A DNA stretch of 64,000 nucleotides from an uncultured Desulfovibrio sp. (GCA_900541395.1 UQJT01000009.1:1-64000), one strand, 5' to 3'; numbered from the stretch's first letter, positions 21,016 through 30,538 are shown. Numbers and translations are program-made. The notes: generated by a model not told the origin, from the letters alone.

Positions 21016-23487
21016 TTACTTGCGCATGGCGCGCAGGCCGTTGGCCACCACCAGCAGACTGGTGCCCACGTCGGCGAATACGGCCATCCACATGGTGGCC
21101 TGCCCCAGCACGGTCAGGATCAGGAACAGAGCTTTCACACCCAGGGCCAGGGTGATGTTCTGCATAAGAATGGCATGGGTGGCGCGGGACAGGCGGATAA
21201 AGCGCGGTATCTTGCGCAGATCGTCGTCCATGAGGGCCACGTCGGCCGTTTCCATAGCCGTGTCCGTGCCGGCGGCGGCCATGGCGAAGCCGATATCGGC
21301 GCGGGCCAGAGCCGGGGCGTCGTTGATGCCGTCGCCGGCCATGCCCACCACGGCGCCTGCCGCCTGCAGTTCCTCCACCGCGGCCAGCTTGTCCTCGGGC
21401 AGCAGATCGCCCCGGTAGCCGTCCACACCCGCTTGGCGAGCGATGGACGCGGCGGTATGCTCGTTGTCGCCGGTCAGCATCAGTGTGCGCACGCCGAGAG
21501 CGCGCAGTTCGGCCACGGCTTCCACGCCGCTGTCGCGCAGGGTGTCGGCCACGGCGAACAGAGCCTGCGGGCCGTTGTCTCCGGTCAGAATCACCACGCT
21601 TTTCCCCTGCTTTTCCAGGTCGCGCACCCGTTTTTCCAGATCGCGGGAGCCGTGACCGTTTTCGTCCGCCAAACGCAGGTTGCCCAGGCGCCAGAGGCGG
21701 CCGTCGATGACGCCGCTCACGCCTCGGCCGGGCAGGGCCTGGAACTCGTTCACATCCATAAGTGCGAGGGAGGCGTCGTCGGCCCGGGCCGCTTCGGCCA
21801 CCGCCCGGGAAACCGGGTGGTCCGAACGGGCGGCCAGACTGGCCGCCAGAGCTGCGGCCCGTTCGGCGGGCAGGTCGCCCAGCGAAGCGAAGTCCGTTCG
21901 GCGGGGCTTGCCGTGGGTCAGCGTGCCGGTCTTGTCCAGGGCCACCCACTGCAGCTTGCGGCCCAACTCCAGAAACGCCCCGCCCTTGATCAGAAGGCCG
22001 TGCCGGGTGGCGGCGGCCATGCCGCCGACCAGGGTGACCGGGGTGGAGATGACCAGAGCGCAGGGGCAGCCGATGACCAGGATGACCAGGGCGGTGTATA
22101 TCCAGTCCAGCCACGCGCCCCCCAGAAACAGGGGCGGAATCAGGGCGATGAGGGTGGCCGCCAGAAATACCGCCGGGGTGTAAACGCGGGCGAAATTGTC
22201 CACAAAACGCTGGATGGGCGCGCGGCTGCCCTGGGCTTCCTCCACGGCATGGATAATGCGGGCCAGAGTGGTATCGCCCGCGGCGGCGCCGACCTCGAAC
22301 TCGAACGAGCCCGACTCGTTGATGGTACCGGCAAAGACCGGATCGCCCACGCTTTTGTCCACGGGCAGGCTTTCACCGGTGATGGGGGCCTGGTTGACGG
22401 AGGACCGGCCGTCGACGATCACGCCGTCCAGGGCCACGCGCTCGCCGGGTCTGACCCGCACCCGCGCCCCCACGGGCACTTGGCGGGCGTCCATGTCTTC
22501 CCATACGCCGTCGGCCCGCAGCACGGCGGCCGTTTCGGGCGTCAGGCTGAGAAGTTCCCGAATGGCGTTGCGGGCGCGGCCGAAAGATTTGGCCTCGATG
22601 GCCTCGGACAGATTGAACAGCACCATGACCATAGCCGCTTCGGGGTACTGGCCGATGAGCACCGCCCCGGTCACGGCCACGGACATCAGGGCGTTGATGT
22701 TCAGGTTGAGATGACGGACGGCCAGCCAGCCCTTGCGGTAGGTGGTCAGACCGCCGCACAGAATGGCGGCCACGGCGAAGAGCAGCGGAAGCCAGGCCGC
22801 GAGAGACGATCCGCCGCCGGTCCAACCCTCGAACGCGCCCCCCTCGCGCAGCCAGTGAAAGACCTCGGACGCCAGGGCCAGAACTCCGGCCACGGCCAGC
22901 CTGCGCCAGGGGACGGCGGGTTCCGTGGCGGCGTCGGCGTTCCGCGCGGCGGCCGCTCCGGCCGGAGTCAGGGCTTCGGGCGTCATGTCGATGGAGCGCA
23001 GCGCCGCTTCGATGGGAGCGGTGGACGGCAGGTCGTGATCCACCGTCAATACCCGCTGCATAAGATTGAATTCCAGGCCCCGGATACCGGGCACGGAGGC
23101 GAGTTTTTTGCGGATCAGCGCCTCTTCGAGAGGGCAATCCATATTCAGGATGCGGTATACGGCCCGGGTGGCCGAAGCCGCGTCCGCCACGGCCGGATCG
23201 AGCGGCGCGGGCGCGGCGTGGTCGTGACGGCAGCAGCAGGAGCCATGTTCGTGTGGGTTGTCATGCTTGTGTCGGCGGGTGTGTGCTTCGTCTTCCCCGC
23301 CGCCCGGATCTTCTTCGCCCGCCCCCCCGTCGTGGGGAGACGCTTCGGAGTGACGCTCGTGTCCGCAACCGGCGTGGTCGCGGGCGGGAGCGGTTTCGCG
23401 GTGGACGGGGGTTCCTTTGGCGCAGCGCACACCCAACGGATGGATGTGGCCGCAGGAGCACGCGTAGGAGTTTACGGCGCTGTTCAT
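21016..23487 (-). CDS. zntA: Zn/Cd/Pb-exporting P1B-type ATPase
   Basis: Inner-membrane ATPase that pumps soft divalent metals out of the cytoplasm. 823 residues: a His/Cys-rich N-terminal tail (about 1-100, including CSCGHIHPLGVRC and HGSCCCRHDH), an HMA-like domain with MDCPLEE (Cys and acidic pair as in CadA/ZntA), eight predicted membrane segments, the transport motif CPC (Cys474, Cys476), phosphorylated Asp518 in DKTGTLT, and MAGDGINDAPAL. The CPC plus DCxxEE combination is typical of Zn/Cd/Pb rather than Cu pumps. It is divergent from a CadR/ZntR-type MerR gene with a matching operator between them. The long metal-binding tail is unusual and may buffer or sense metal. Confidence 0.93.
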   Translation of the reverse strand: MNSAVNSYACSCGHIHPLGVRCAKGTPVHRETAPARDHAGCGHERHSEASPHDGGAGEEDPGGGEDEAHTRRHKHDNPHEHGSCCCRHDHAAPAPLDPAVADAASATRAVYRILNMDCPLEEALIRKKLASVPGIRGLEFNLMQRVLTVDHDLPSTAPIEAALRSIDMTPEALTPAGAAAARNADAATEPAVPWRRLAVAGVLALASEVFHWLREGGAFEGWTGGGSSLAAWLPLLFAVAAILCGGLTTYRKGWLAVRHLNLNINALMSVAVTGAVLIGQYPEAAMVMVLFNLSEAIEAKSFGRARNAIRELLSLTPETAAVLRADGVWEDMDARQVPVGARVRVRPGERVALDGVIVDGRSSVNQAPITGESLPVDKSVGDPVFAGTINESGSFEFEVGAAAGDTTLARIIHAVEEAQGSRAPIQRFVDNFARVYTPAVFLAATLIALIPPLFLGGAWLDWIYTALVILVIGCPCALVISTPVTLVGGMAAATRHGLLIKGGAFLELGRKLQWVALDKTGTLTHGKPRRTDFASLGDLPAERAAALAASLAARSDHPVSRAVAEAARADDASLALMDVNEFQALPGRGVSGVIDGRLWRLGNLRLADENGHGSRDLEKRVRDLEKQGKSVVILTGDNGPQALFAVADTLRDSGVEAVAELRALGVRTLMLTGDNEHTAASIARQAGVDGYRGDLLPEDKLAAVEELQAAGAVVGMAGDGINDAPALARADIGFAMAAAGTDTAMETADVALMDDDLRKIPRFIRLSRATHAILMQNITLALGVKALFLILTVLGQATMWMAVFADVGTSLLVVANGLRAMRK

Positions 23488-23552
23488 ACTGACTCCGCTT
23501 GGAAAAAGGACTGTGGTGAACCGGTCGGGACCGGTTCGGGCTTTCTGTGTTT

Positions 23553-23583
23553 AAGCTAAGGTCTATAGCGACTATAGGGTCAA
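23553..23583 (-). promoter_or_regulatory. MerR-type operator-promoter of zntA
   Basis: On the minus strand, TTGACC (23583-23578) and TAGCTT (23558-23553) are separated by a 19-bp spacer, the overlong spacing typical of MerR-activated promoters. The spacer holds the dyad CTATAG-TCG-CTATAG. TTGACCCTATAGT matches the CadR/PbrR operator type from memory. The regulator would twist this spacer to activate zntA when metal binds. Confidence 0.8.
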
Positions 23584-23716
23584 GGTTTTTTTTGAAATTT
23601 TTTTTACCTGCCGGAGTCGCGAGCGCGGCTGCCTTTTTCTCCCGCCTTTGACGGGGGCGGAGCCCATAGTTACTTTAAGCTTCAAGCGCGGCGCGCACGC
23701 CGCCGGGAGGGCGTTG

Positions 23717-24202
23717 ATGAAGCTGAAGATCGGCGAACTGGCCAAAAAGTCGGGCTGCCCGGTGGTCACCATCCGGTATTACGAAAAGGAGGGCCTGTTG
23801 CCTGAACCGGATCGCAGCGGCTCCAATTACCGTTTGTACGACGAAGCGGACATGGAGCGCCTGCGCTTCATCCGGCATTGCCGCCGCCACGGCATGAAAC
23901 TGGCCGAAATCCGCGAGCTTTTGGCCTTCAGGGATCATCCCACCCGCAGTTGCGACTGGATCAATACTCTTGTGCAACGGCATATCGACAACGTGGAGGC
24001 GCAGATCGCCTCCCTGACTCAGCTCAAGGCTCAGCTCGAGCAGCTTTTGCACGCCTGTTCCGGGGGCAGCGCCGGGCGCTGCGGCATTTTGGAAAGTTTG
24101 AGCGCGCCTTGCCCTTACTGCGAGGATCTGCGCTGCCGCGAAACGCCTCCGGAACCGGACAGGCCGGTCGGGCGGGGCAAGGGCCTTTTCAAAAAATCCT
24201 GA
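23717..24202 (+). CDS. MerR family regulator, CadR/ZntR type
   Basis: 161-residue metal-responsive activator. Winged HTH at the N-terminus (KIGELAKKSGCPVVTIRYYE), coiled-coil dimer helix (about 80-118), and the metal-site cysteines Cys79, Cys114 and Cys122 in spacing close to ZntR (79, 114/115, 124), plus additional CPYCEDLRC (132-140) in a longer tail. This predicts response to Zn, Cd or Pb. ATG 23717 has GGGAGG (23705-23710) six bases upstream; an upstream in-frame start is not conserved. Divergent from the zntA-like pump, whose promoter carries the fitting operator. Confidence 0.9.
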   Translation: MKLKIGELAKKSGCPVVTIRYYEKEGLLPEPDRSGSNYRLYDEADMERLRFIRHCRRHGMKLAEIRELLAFRDHPTRSCDWINTLVQRHIDNVEAQIASLTQLKAQLEQLLHACSGGSAGRCGILESLSAPCPYCEDLRCRETPPEPDRPVGRGKGLFKKS

Positions 24203-24253
24203 AAACGCGGCGAAGGCGGGAAAAGAGAGACAAGCCCGGAACCGGGCGGCCAA

Positions 24254-25381
24254 TCAGACGTCGAGTTCCGGGGGCATGGCCTGAAGCGCATGGGGCGCGG
24301 CGACGGCGGCGGTTTCAGGGTCGGCGAAGTGCAGGGCGATATCGCGGAAGCTGTCCTTGACCGCCGCGAAGCAGTTGACCACGTTGGGATCGAACTGGGT
24401 GCCGCTGCCCGCCATGATGATGGACGCCACTTCATCGTGGGGCAGAGCGGGCTTGTACACCCGTTTGCTGGTCAGGGCGTCGTACACGTCGGCCACGGCC
24501 ATGAGCCGGGCCGACAGGGGAATCTGTTCGCCCCTGAGCCCCTGCGGGTAGCCCTTGCCGTCCCATCGCTCGTGGTGGCAATAGGCGATCTCGCGCGCGA
24601 TCTGCAAAAAGGAGTTGCCGCCCAGCTTGCGTTCCGCCGCCTCCAGGGCATCGCGGCCGTGGATGGTATGCATCTTCATCAGCTCGAATTCCTCGGGCGT
24701 CAGGCGGCCGGGCTTGAGCAGAATCGAGTCGGGCATACTCACTTTGCCCACATCGTGCAGGGGCGCGGACAGATACAGCCATTCCACCGTATTTTCGTCC
24801 AGCATGGAGGCATAGGCGGGCAGGGTGCGCATGTGTTCGGCCAGGGTGCGCACATAGTTCTGGGTACGTTTGATGTGACCGCCGGTTTCGGGATCGCGCC
24901 ATTCGGCCAGGGTGGCCATGGCTTCAATGGTGACTTCCTGGGTAAGGGCCAGTTGGCGGGTGCGCTCGAGCACCAGGCGGTCCAGTTGATCGCGGTGTTT
25001 TTTGAGTTCGAGTTGGTTGCGCACCCGGGTTTTGACCAGGGCGGGCTGGAAGGGCTTGACGATGTAGTCCATGGCGCCCAGGTCCAGGCCGTGGGCCTCG
25101 TTGCCCGAGTCGTTCTGCGAAGTGACGAACAGAATGGGGATGCCGGCTGTGGCCGGATCTTCCTTAAGGCGACGGCACACCTCGTAACCGTCCATGCCGG
25201 GCATGATCACGTCCAGCAAAATGATATCGGGCGGGTTGGGGCCGTGAGCCAGACGCAGGCAGGAAAGCCCGTCCTTGGCCACTATCAGGGTAAATTCGTC
25301 CTTGAGGGCTTCAACCAGAATCCAGATGTTTTCCGGGGCGTCGTCCACGATGAGCACCCGGTTGTTGGCGTGGGTTTCCAT
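24254..25381 (-). CDS. Response regulator with HD-GYP phosphodiesterase (RpfG type)
   Basis: 375-residue cytoplasmic regulator: receiver (about 8-122) with phospho-acceptor Asp57 (LLDVIMPGMDG) and the usual KPF (109-111), a short coiled coil, then HD-GYP domain with HD at 209-210 (LHDVGK) and HHERWDGKGYP (269-279). Such proteins hydrolyse cyclic di-GMP when activated. All catalytic residues seem present. Start METHANN at 25381 fits the beginning of the receiver; the binding site (GAGAG) is weak. It is divergent from a second HD-GYP regulator 255 nt away, so the two probably belong to one regulatory pair. No kinase gene is adjacent. Confidence 0.9.
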   Translation of the reverse strand: METHANNRVLIVDDAPENIWILVEALKDEFTLIVAKDGLSCLRLAHGPNPPDIILLDVIMPGMDGYEVCRRLKEDPATAGIPILFVTSQNDSGNEAHGLDLGAMDYIVKPFQPALVKTRVRNQLELKKHRDQLDRLVLERTRQLALTQEVTIEAMATLAEWRDPETGGHIKRTQNYVRTLAEHMRTLPAYASMLDENTVEWLYLSAPLHDVGKVSMPDSILLKPGRLTPEEFELMKMHTIHGRDALEAAERKLGGNSFLQIAREIAYCHHERWDGKGYPQGLRGEQIPLSARLMAVADVYDALTSKRVYKPALPHDEVASIIMAGSGTQFDPNVVNCFAAVKDSFRDIALHFADPETAAVAAPHALQAMPPELDV

Positions 25382-25636
25382 GCTGTCTCTCGAAGGTGTT
25401 TCCCGTTCCACGCGGTTATCCGGATCGGGTCGTGGAGCGCTTGTATTTATATAATGAAGGGCAAGAGCGACGCAAGCGGGAGCGCCGACCGCGTATACGC
25501 TTCCCTGAGGATTATTTTTGTGGTATTTGTCATGACATAATGAACGCGAGGATGGAGCAAGCGACGCGAGGCCGGCCGCCGCGCGCCGCCCTTTGCACGG
25601 GGGGCCACGCTTGAAGCCGATCTCAGGCCGGAGAAT

Positions 25637-26686
25637 ATGAAGCGCCGCATCGCCATTATCGACGACAGCCGCGCCAAGCGCGCCGCTTTGGCTTATGTGC
25701 TGCGGGATTCTTTCGACATCTCCGCCTACGGATCGGGCCGGGAGGCCCTGCCCGATCTGCTGCGATGCCCGCCCGATCTTATCCTGCTGGATATCGAGAT
25801 GCCCGAGGAAGACGGGTTTTGCGTTATCCGCAACATCAAGGCGCAACCCACGTTGCGCGACATCCCGGTCATTTTCATCACCAGCGTGGATGATCGCCAC
25901 GTGGAGGCCGAAGGGCTGCGGCTAGGGGCCGTGGACTTCATCAGCCGGAATTTCGTGCCCGAAACCATCCTGGCCAGGGTCAACGTGCACCTGGAGCTTC
26001 AGGCTTACCGTCGCAGTCTCGAAGACGCCGTTCGGGAAAAGACCCGTATGGTGGAAAAGTTGCAGGACAGCATCGTCATCACTCTGTCCGACCTGGTGGA
26101 ATGCCGCGACGTCGCCACCTCGGGTCATGCCCGGCGCACCATATCCTATGTGGAAATTCTGTGCCGGGAACTGGCGGCGCGCGGGATGTACGCCGATCTG
26201 CTGACCCCGGAAACCATCGAAGTTTTCATGCGCGCCGCGCCCCTGCACGACATAGGCAAGGTAGGCATCGACGACGCCATTTTGAACAAGCCCGGCCGCC
26301 TGAACGACCTGGAATTCGACGCCATGCGCCACCATACGCTGCTGGGCGCGCGGGCCATCCAGCGGGCCATCGACCAGATGGGCGCGCCCACGTTTCTGGA
26401 TGTGGTGAAAGAAATGACGCTGTACCACCACGAGCGTTGGGACGGCATGGGATATCCCTTCGGCCTGCAGGGCGAGGAAATTCCTCTCTGCGCCCGGATT
26501 ATGGCCGTGGCCGACGTGTACGACGCCCTGATCAGCGAGCGTCCCTACAAGCCTCCCCTGTCGCAGGAACAGGTCGTGGCGATCATGGCCGGGGAGCGGG
26601 GCCGCCAGTTCGATCCGGCCATCATGGATGTGTTTTTGAGCATTCACGAAAAGTTCGCGGCCGTCGCGGCCGAAACCGAACGCTAG
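25637..26686 (+). CDS. Response regulator with HD-GYP domain, altered receiver
   Basis: 349 residues with the same design as its divergent neighbour: receiver with Asp52 (LLDIEMPEEDG), linker helix, HD-GYP with HD at 204-205 (LHDIGK) and HHERWDGMGYP (264-274). The receiver differs in one key place: the family Lys-Pro pair is replaced, reading FISRNF (101-106), so the conserved Lys is Arg104 and Pro is Asn105. Phosphorylation-dependent switching may be altered. The phosphodiesterase site itself looks intact, so cyclic di-GMP hydrolysis is expected. GGAG precedes the ATG. The two paralogues share about the same length and order and may have arisen by duplication. Confidence 0.9.
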   Translation: MKRRIAIIDDSRAKRAALAYVLRDSFDISAYGSGREALPDLLRCPPDLILLDIEMPEEDGFCVIRNIKAQPTLRDIPVIFITSVDDRHVEAEGLRLGAVDFISRNFVPETILARVNVHLELQAYRRSLEDAVREKTRMVEKLQDSIVITLSDLVECRDVATSGHARRTISYVEILCRELAARGMYADLLTPETIEVFMRAAPLHDIGKVGIDDAILNKPGRLNDLEFDAMRHHTLLGARAIQRAIDQMGAPTFLDVVKEMTLYHHERWDGMGYPFGLQGEEIPLCARIMAVADVYDALISERPYKPPLSQEQVVAIMAGERGRQFDPAIMDVFLSIHEKFAAVAAETER

Positions 26687-26897
26687 ATATTTTGCATTTG
26701 AAAGCATCCGCCAGCCAGGACTCCATGTTCCGGCCCGCAGGTTTCACGCCTGAAGCCGGAGCTATACGCCGCAAGTGAATGCGGCCTGCTTTTTGCGGCA
26801 AAACTGGGCAGCGCGGCGGAAGGGCTGGTCAGACGTGTCTGCGTCGAACTGGAGAGAGGAACGGACGCCGCCCCCGGAGGTTTCGCCCGAGACGCAT

Positions 26898-28412
26898 CTA
26901 CTTTTCTCTGGGCATGGGCAGGCCGAGATTCCGCATTCTCGCGCGCAGCGTGGTGTAGTGGATGCCGAGCAGTTCCGTGACGCCGTTCTCCCCGGTCAGC
27001 TTGCCGCCGCATTTCGCCAGAGCCGCCCTGACGTAACGATCTTCCATTTCCGCAAGAGTCGGCCATCCTGCCGTTACCTCGCTCAAGGCATCCCCGACGC
27101 CGCCTTCCCGCGGTTCTTCTCCGTCGATTTCAAAATGGAGCGCTCCGCTCCGGCCCCGGGCAAGGATCATGGCCCGCTCCACCACATGCTCCAGTTCCCG
27201 CACATTGCCCGGCCAGTCATGGGCATACAGCCGCGCCAGCTCCCCGTCGGGAACGCGCACCGTTTCGGAAAGCTCGAACTGTCTGGATTTCGTATGCAGA
27301 AAATGACGCAGCAGAGTCGGGATATCCTCCTTGCGTTCCCGGAGGGGCGGCACTCTGATGGGAAATACGCTGAGTCGATACCATAAGTCCTTGCGAAAAC
27401 TCCCTTCCCTGACCTTTTGCCGCAGATCGGCATGAGTTGAGGCTATGACCCGAACATCCAGCTGTATGGACCGGGCATTTCCCACCCTGGATATGCAGCC
27501 GCTTTCCAGCACGCGCAGCAGGCGCACCTGAGCGGGAAGCGACATTTCCCCTATTTCATCCAGGACTATCGTTCCCCCCTGAGCCGCTTCAAAATATCCG
27601 CTCCGGACGTTCACCGCGCCCGTAAACGCCCCCTTCTCATGCCCGAAAAGCTCACTGTCCAGCAGCGTTTCAGGAATGGCTCCGCAGTTGACCTTGACCA
27701 GCGGGCCTTCCCTGCGCGGGGAAAGTTCATGAATCGCATCAGCCACCGACTCCTTGCCCGCTCCCGTTTCTCCCATGATAAGAACGGTGCTGGCGCAGGG
27801 GGCAACCTGCTCCACCAGGTTGCGCACGGAGGTCAGGCCCGAGCAGACGAACAGCTTGTCCCGCCCCGACGTCAGGGAACGATGCACAGGCATGGCCGGG
27901 AGGTTCGCGGACAGATCGCGGGCCAGCTCTTCCACAAAACCGCCGGTGACAATGCGCAGATCCGTCAGATCGTCCCGCGCAAAGGCATTGTATTCATCCG
28001 ACCAGAAATTGATGACAAAGATATAAGCTTCGTTGCGGCAGACAGGCAGACGTGCCAGCGAGTGATGCCTCAGAAAGGGGAGGCTTTCCGCAGCGGGGTT
28101 CCCCCGCGTGTGTTCTTTTTTGTACGGATCAAGGTTTGCCACGATCAACGGCTCCTCAAGGCGTTCCCACAGCAGAAGCGGCAGCTCGCGCCCTTCTCGC
28201 CGCATCATGACCGGCCTGGATTCCAGAGTATCAACCATGGTGATCACATTGGCGTGATCGGCAGGAATATACAGACCGTTGATACGCGCCACGGGAAGAT
28301 GCCCTTCAAGAAATTCCCGCAGGCACGCGAACGCCTGATACAGACCGCGCGTACGGTAGATAAGCTGAAAAGACAGGGCGCTGGCCCGCAGGGCATCGTC
28401 GTCGAATTTCAT
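26898..28412 (-). CDS. Sigma-54-dependent enhancer-binding activator
   Basis: 504-residue transcription activator. The N-terminal region (about 1-170) looks like a GAF-type sensor with no receiver, so control is probably by a small ligand. The AAA+ domain has Walker A GETGAGKE (214-221), the sigma-54 contact loop GAFTGA (261-266) and DE (285-286); a Fis-type HTH is at the C-terminus (about 475-500). I chose ATG 28412 (MKFDDD) with GAGG upstream. It is divergent from the ferredoxin-flavoprotein genes, whose leader holds a sigma-54 promoter and an upstream palindrome next to this gene start, so it very likely controls that cluster and possibly itself. Confidence 0.92.
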   Translation of the reverse strand: MKFDDDALRASALSFQLIYRTRGLYQAFACLREFLEGHLPVARINGLYIPADHANVITMVDTLESRPVMMRREGRELPLLLWERLEEPLIVANLDPYKKEHTRGNPAAESLPFLRHHSLARLPVCRNEAYIFVINFWSDEYNAFARDDLTDLRIVTGGFVEELARDLSANLPAMPVHRSLTSGRDKLFVCSGLTSVRNLVEQVAPCASTVLIMGETGAGKESVADAIHELSPRREGPLVKVNCGAIPETLLDSELFGHEKGAFTGAVNVRSGYFEAAQGGTIVLDEIGEMSLPAQVRLLRVLESGCISRVGNARSIQLDVRVIASTHADLRQKVREGSFRKDLWYRLSVFPIRVPPLRERKEDIPTLLRHFLHTKSRQFELSETVRVPDGELARLYAHDWPGNVRELEHVVERAMILARGRSGALHFEIDGEEPREGGVGDALSEVTAGWPTLAEMEDRYVRAALAKCGGKLTGENGVTELLGIHYTTLRARMRNLGLPMPREK

Positions 28413-28446
28413 GCTGTCCTCACAAGGTGAAGGAGGCCGGGGAGTT

Positions 28447-28498
28447 TTTTGCAAAATGCAAAAATAATTATTATGATTTCACAAATATCATATTTGCA
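28447..28498. promoter_or_regulatory. Candidate upstream activator site
   Basis: TTTTGCA-AAA-TGCAAAA (28447-28463) is a perfect 7-bp inverted repeat, and a half site TTTGCA follows at 28493-28498. The palindrome lies about 80 bp before the -24 element, the usual distance for an enhancer bound by an activator of this type, and 35 bp before the activator gene start. Confidence 0.55.
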
Positions 28499-28537
28499 CA
28501 ATATATGTATCACGCTGTATTATATTATAATTCTTTA

Positions 28538-28553
28538 TGGCACAAAACTTGCT
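28538..28553 (+). promoter_or_regulatory. Sigma-54 (-24/-12) promoter
   Basis: TGGCAC-AAAAC-TTGCT matches the sigma-54 consensus TGGCAC-N5-TTGCA/T, with GG (28539-28540) and GC (28551-28552) ten bases apart. Transcription would start near 28564 and read into the ferredoxin gene at 28616. The surrounding gap is strongly AT-rich. Confidence 0.88.
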
Positions 28554-28615
28554 TTTCCTTCCGTGAATTTCACTCTCAGCATATGCGTCCCCTGCGGGAC
28601 CTGAAGGAGAAGGAC

Positions 28616-28849
28616 ATGCCTCCGGTCATAAACCAGGAACTGTGCACAGGCTGCGGAACATGCGCCGATATCTGCCCCATGAACGTGTTTGAACACGATT
28701 CCCCCCGGACTGCGCCCCGGATCGTTTATGGCGAAGAGTGCTGGCACTGCAACGCCTGTGTGCTGGACTGCCCGAAAAAGGCGGTAACGCTCCGTATTCC
28801 CCTCAACTATATGCTGCTCCATGTGGATGCATCCCAGTTCAAGGAGTAA
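28616..28849 (+). CDS. Small 2x[4Fe-4S] ferredoxin (AprB-like)
   Basis: 77-residue cytoplasmic ferredoxin with two clusters ligated by Cys10/13/16/20 and Cys42/45/48/52. The motif order and short C-terminal strand resemble the iron-sulfur core of the APS reductase beta subunit, but the AprB C-terminal tail is absent. ATG 28616 has AAGGAGAAGG upstream; the AAGGAG near its own stop serves the next gene, three bases away. It probably passes electrons to or from the flavoprotein encoded behind it. First gene of the sigma-54-controlled cluster. Confidence 0.9.
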   Translation: MPPVINQELCTGCGTCADICPMNVFEHDSPRTAPRIVYGEECWHCNACVLDCPKKAVTLRIPLNYMLLHVDASQFKE

Positions 28850-28852
28850 ATC

Positions 28853-30538
28853 ATGATGACGCTGAAACACGTGCTCGAAACGGATGTTCTGGTGGTGGGA
28901 GGAGGCATAGGCGGCCTGTGCGCGGCCATTTCCGCCGCGCAGGGCGGCGCGCGGGTCACGGTTCTGGAGAAGGCCGACAGCAGGCGCAGCGGTTCCGGCG
29001 CGACCGGCAACGATCATTTCACCTGTTATTATCCCAAGGCGCACGGCAATGACATCGGCGTCATTCTCAAGGAGCTGCTGGACAGCATGCTGGGCCTCTG
29101 CCACGACACAAACCTTTCCGTGCGTTTTCTGGAGCGCTCCATCGGCATTGCCGACAAATGGCACGAATGGGGCATCAACATGAAGCCCTTCGGCGATGAT
29201 TATGTATTCATGGGGCATGCCTTCCCCAACCGGCCGCGCATCTTCCTCAAGTATGACGGCCACAACCAGAAGCAGGCACTCACCACGCAGGCCAAAAAGG
29301 CCGGGGCGAAAATTCTCAACCATCATCCCGTGCTGGATCTGCTCCGCAACGCGGACGGCATTACCGGCGCGCTTGCCCTGGACATGAGCGAAAGGGAGCC
29401 GTCCTATGTCGTCGTCCGCGCGAAAAAGGTCATCCTCGCCACAGGTGCGGCCTCACGGCTCTACCCTCCGGCCGGAACACCGGGGTGGCTGTTCAATACG
29501 GCCTTCTGTCCGTCCTGCACGGGCGCGGCGCAGGCCCAGGGCTGGCGTATCGGCGCGAAGCTGGTGAACATGGAACTGCCCAACCGTCATGCCGGGCCGA
29601 AATATTTTTCCAGGGCGGGCAAGAGCACATGGATCGGTGTGTACCGGTATCCCGACGGCAGGCTGCTCGGCCCCTTTGTCACCCGGGCCACGCGGGAGGT
29701 GGGCGACATCACCTGCGACGTATGGAACTCCGCCTACACCGATGTTGTCATGAACGGAACCGGCCCGGCCTATATTGACTGTTCCGGCACCAGCCCGGAC
29801 GACATGAAATTCATGCGGGCGGGCATGATCAGCGAAGGGCTCGGCGCACTGCTCGACCACATGGACGACAAGGGGATCGATCCATCCCGGCACGGCGTGG
29901 AATTCATGCAGTATGAGCCGCATCTCATCGGGCGGGGGCTGGAAATCGACATCAACGGAGAAACCTCCATCCCCGGCCTGTACGCCGCCGGGGACATGGT
30001 GGGCAACTTCCGTTCCGATATTTCCGGCGCGGCCGTGTGGGGCTGGATGGAGGGCGAACATGCGGCGGCGAATCTCGGAGCCGGCGCCTTTGACGAGGCG
30101 GAAAAATCCGACCGGGCGAAAGAACGGATGGCCTGGTACAATACATTCATGACGCGGCCCTCCGGCGCGCACTGGAAGGAAGCGGCCCTCGGCCTTCAGC
30201 AAATCATGGGAGACTATGCCGCCGCCGGGCCGTACCGCGTGCGCTCGGAAACGCTGCTTGACGCGGGTCTGAAATATCTGGGAGACCTGCGCCGCGACGC
30301 CGAAGCCTCGGTAAGGGCGGCCAACGCCCACGAACTGCTGCGCACCGTGGAGGCCTTCGAGCTCATGGACAACGGCGAAGCAATCATGCACGCCGCGCGC
30401 GAACGCAGGGAAAGCCGGGGCATGCACCTGCGCTCCGACTACACCTTCACCAATCCTCTCCTGAACGACAAATTCCTTACCGTGCGCAGGGAAAACGGAA
30501 GGGTCGTCACGGAGTGGCGGCCGCGCCGCTCCGCATGA
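28853..30538 (+). CDS. FAD-dependent oxidoreductase, AprA/fumarate reductase type
   Basis: 561-residue flavoprotein of the succinate dehydrogenase/fumarate reductase/AprA superfamily. FAD motif VLVVGGGIGGLCAA (12-25) with the acidic VLEKA end; the C-terminal half has GLYAAGDMVGN (about 378-388) before a helical tail. No signal peptide or heme motif, so it acts in the cytoplasm, likely with the ferredoxin encoded three bases upstream. The pairing imitates AprAB, but it is shorter than AprA (about 660) and lies with enoate-reductase-like genes and a carboxylate importer, so a reductase or dehydrogenase of an organic acid is more likely than APS reduction. Start is ATG 28853 or 28856, both served by AAGGAG. 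Confidence 0.85.
   Translation: MMTLKHVLETDVLVVGGGIGGLCAAISAAQGGARVTVLEKADSRRSGSGATGNDHFTCYYPKAHGNDIGVILKELLDSMLGLCHDTNLSVRFLERSIGIADKWHEWGINMKPFGDDYVFMGHAFPNRPRIFLKYDGHNQKQALTTQAKKAGAKILNHHPVLDLLRNADGITGALALDMSEREPSYVVVRAKKVILATGAASRLYPPAGTPGWLFNTAFCPSCTGAAQAQGWRIGAKLVNMELPNRHAGPKYFSRAGKSTWIGVYRYPDGRLLGPFVTRATREVGDITCDVWNSAYTDVVMNGTGPAYIDCSGTSPDDMKFMRAGMISEGLGALLDHMDDKGIDPSRHGVEFMQYEPHLIGRGLEIDINGETSIPGLYAAGDMVGNFRSDISGAAVWGWMEGEHAAANLGAGAFDEAEKSDRAKERMAWYNTFMTRPSGAHWKEAALGLQQIMGDYAAAGPYRVRSETLLDAGLKYLGDLRRDAEASVRAANAHELLRTVEAFELMDNGEAIMHAARERRESRGMHLRSDYTFTNPLLNDKFLTVRRENGRVVTEWRPRRSA

Noticed and set aside
28616-30538. Ferredoxin plus flavoprotein as APS reductase AprBA
   Set aside because: The flavoprotein is about 100 residues shorter than AprA, the ferredoxin lacks the AprB tail, and no sat or qmo genes are adjacent. 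The carboxylate importer next door points to an organic acid substrate.
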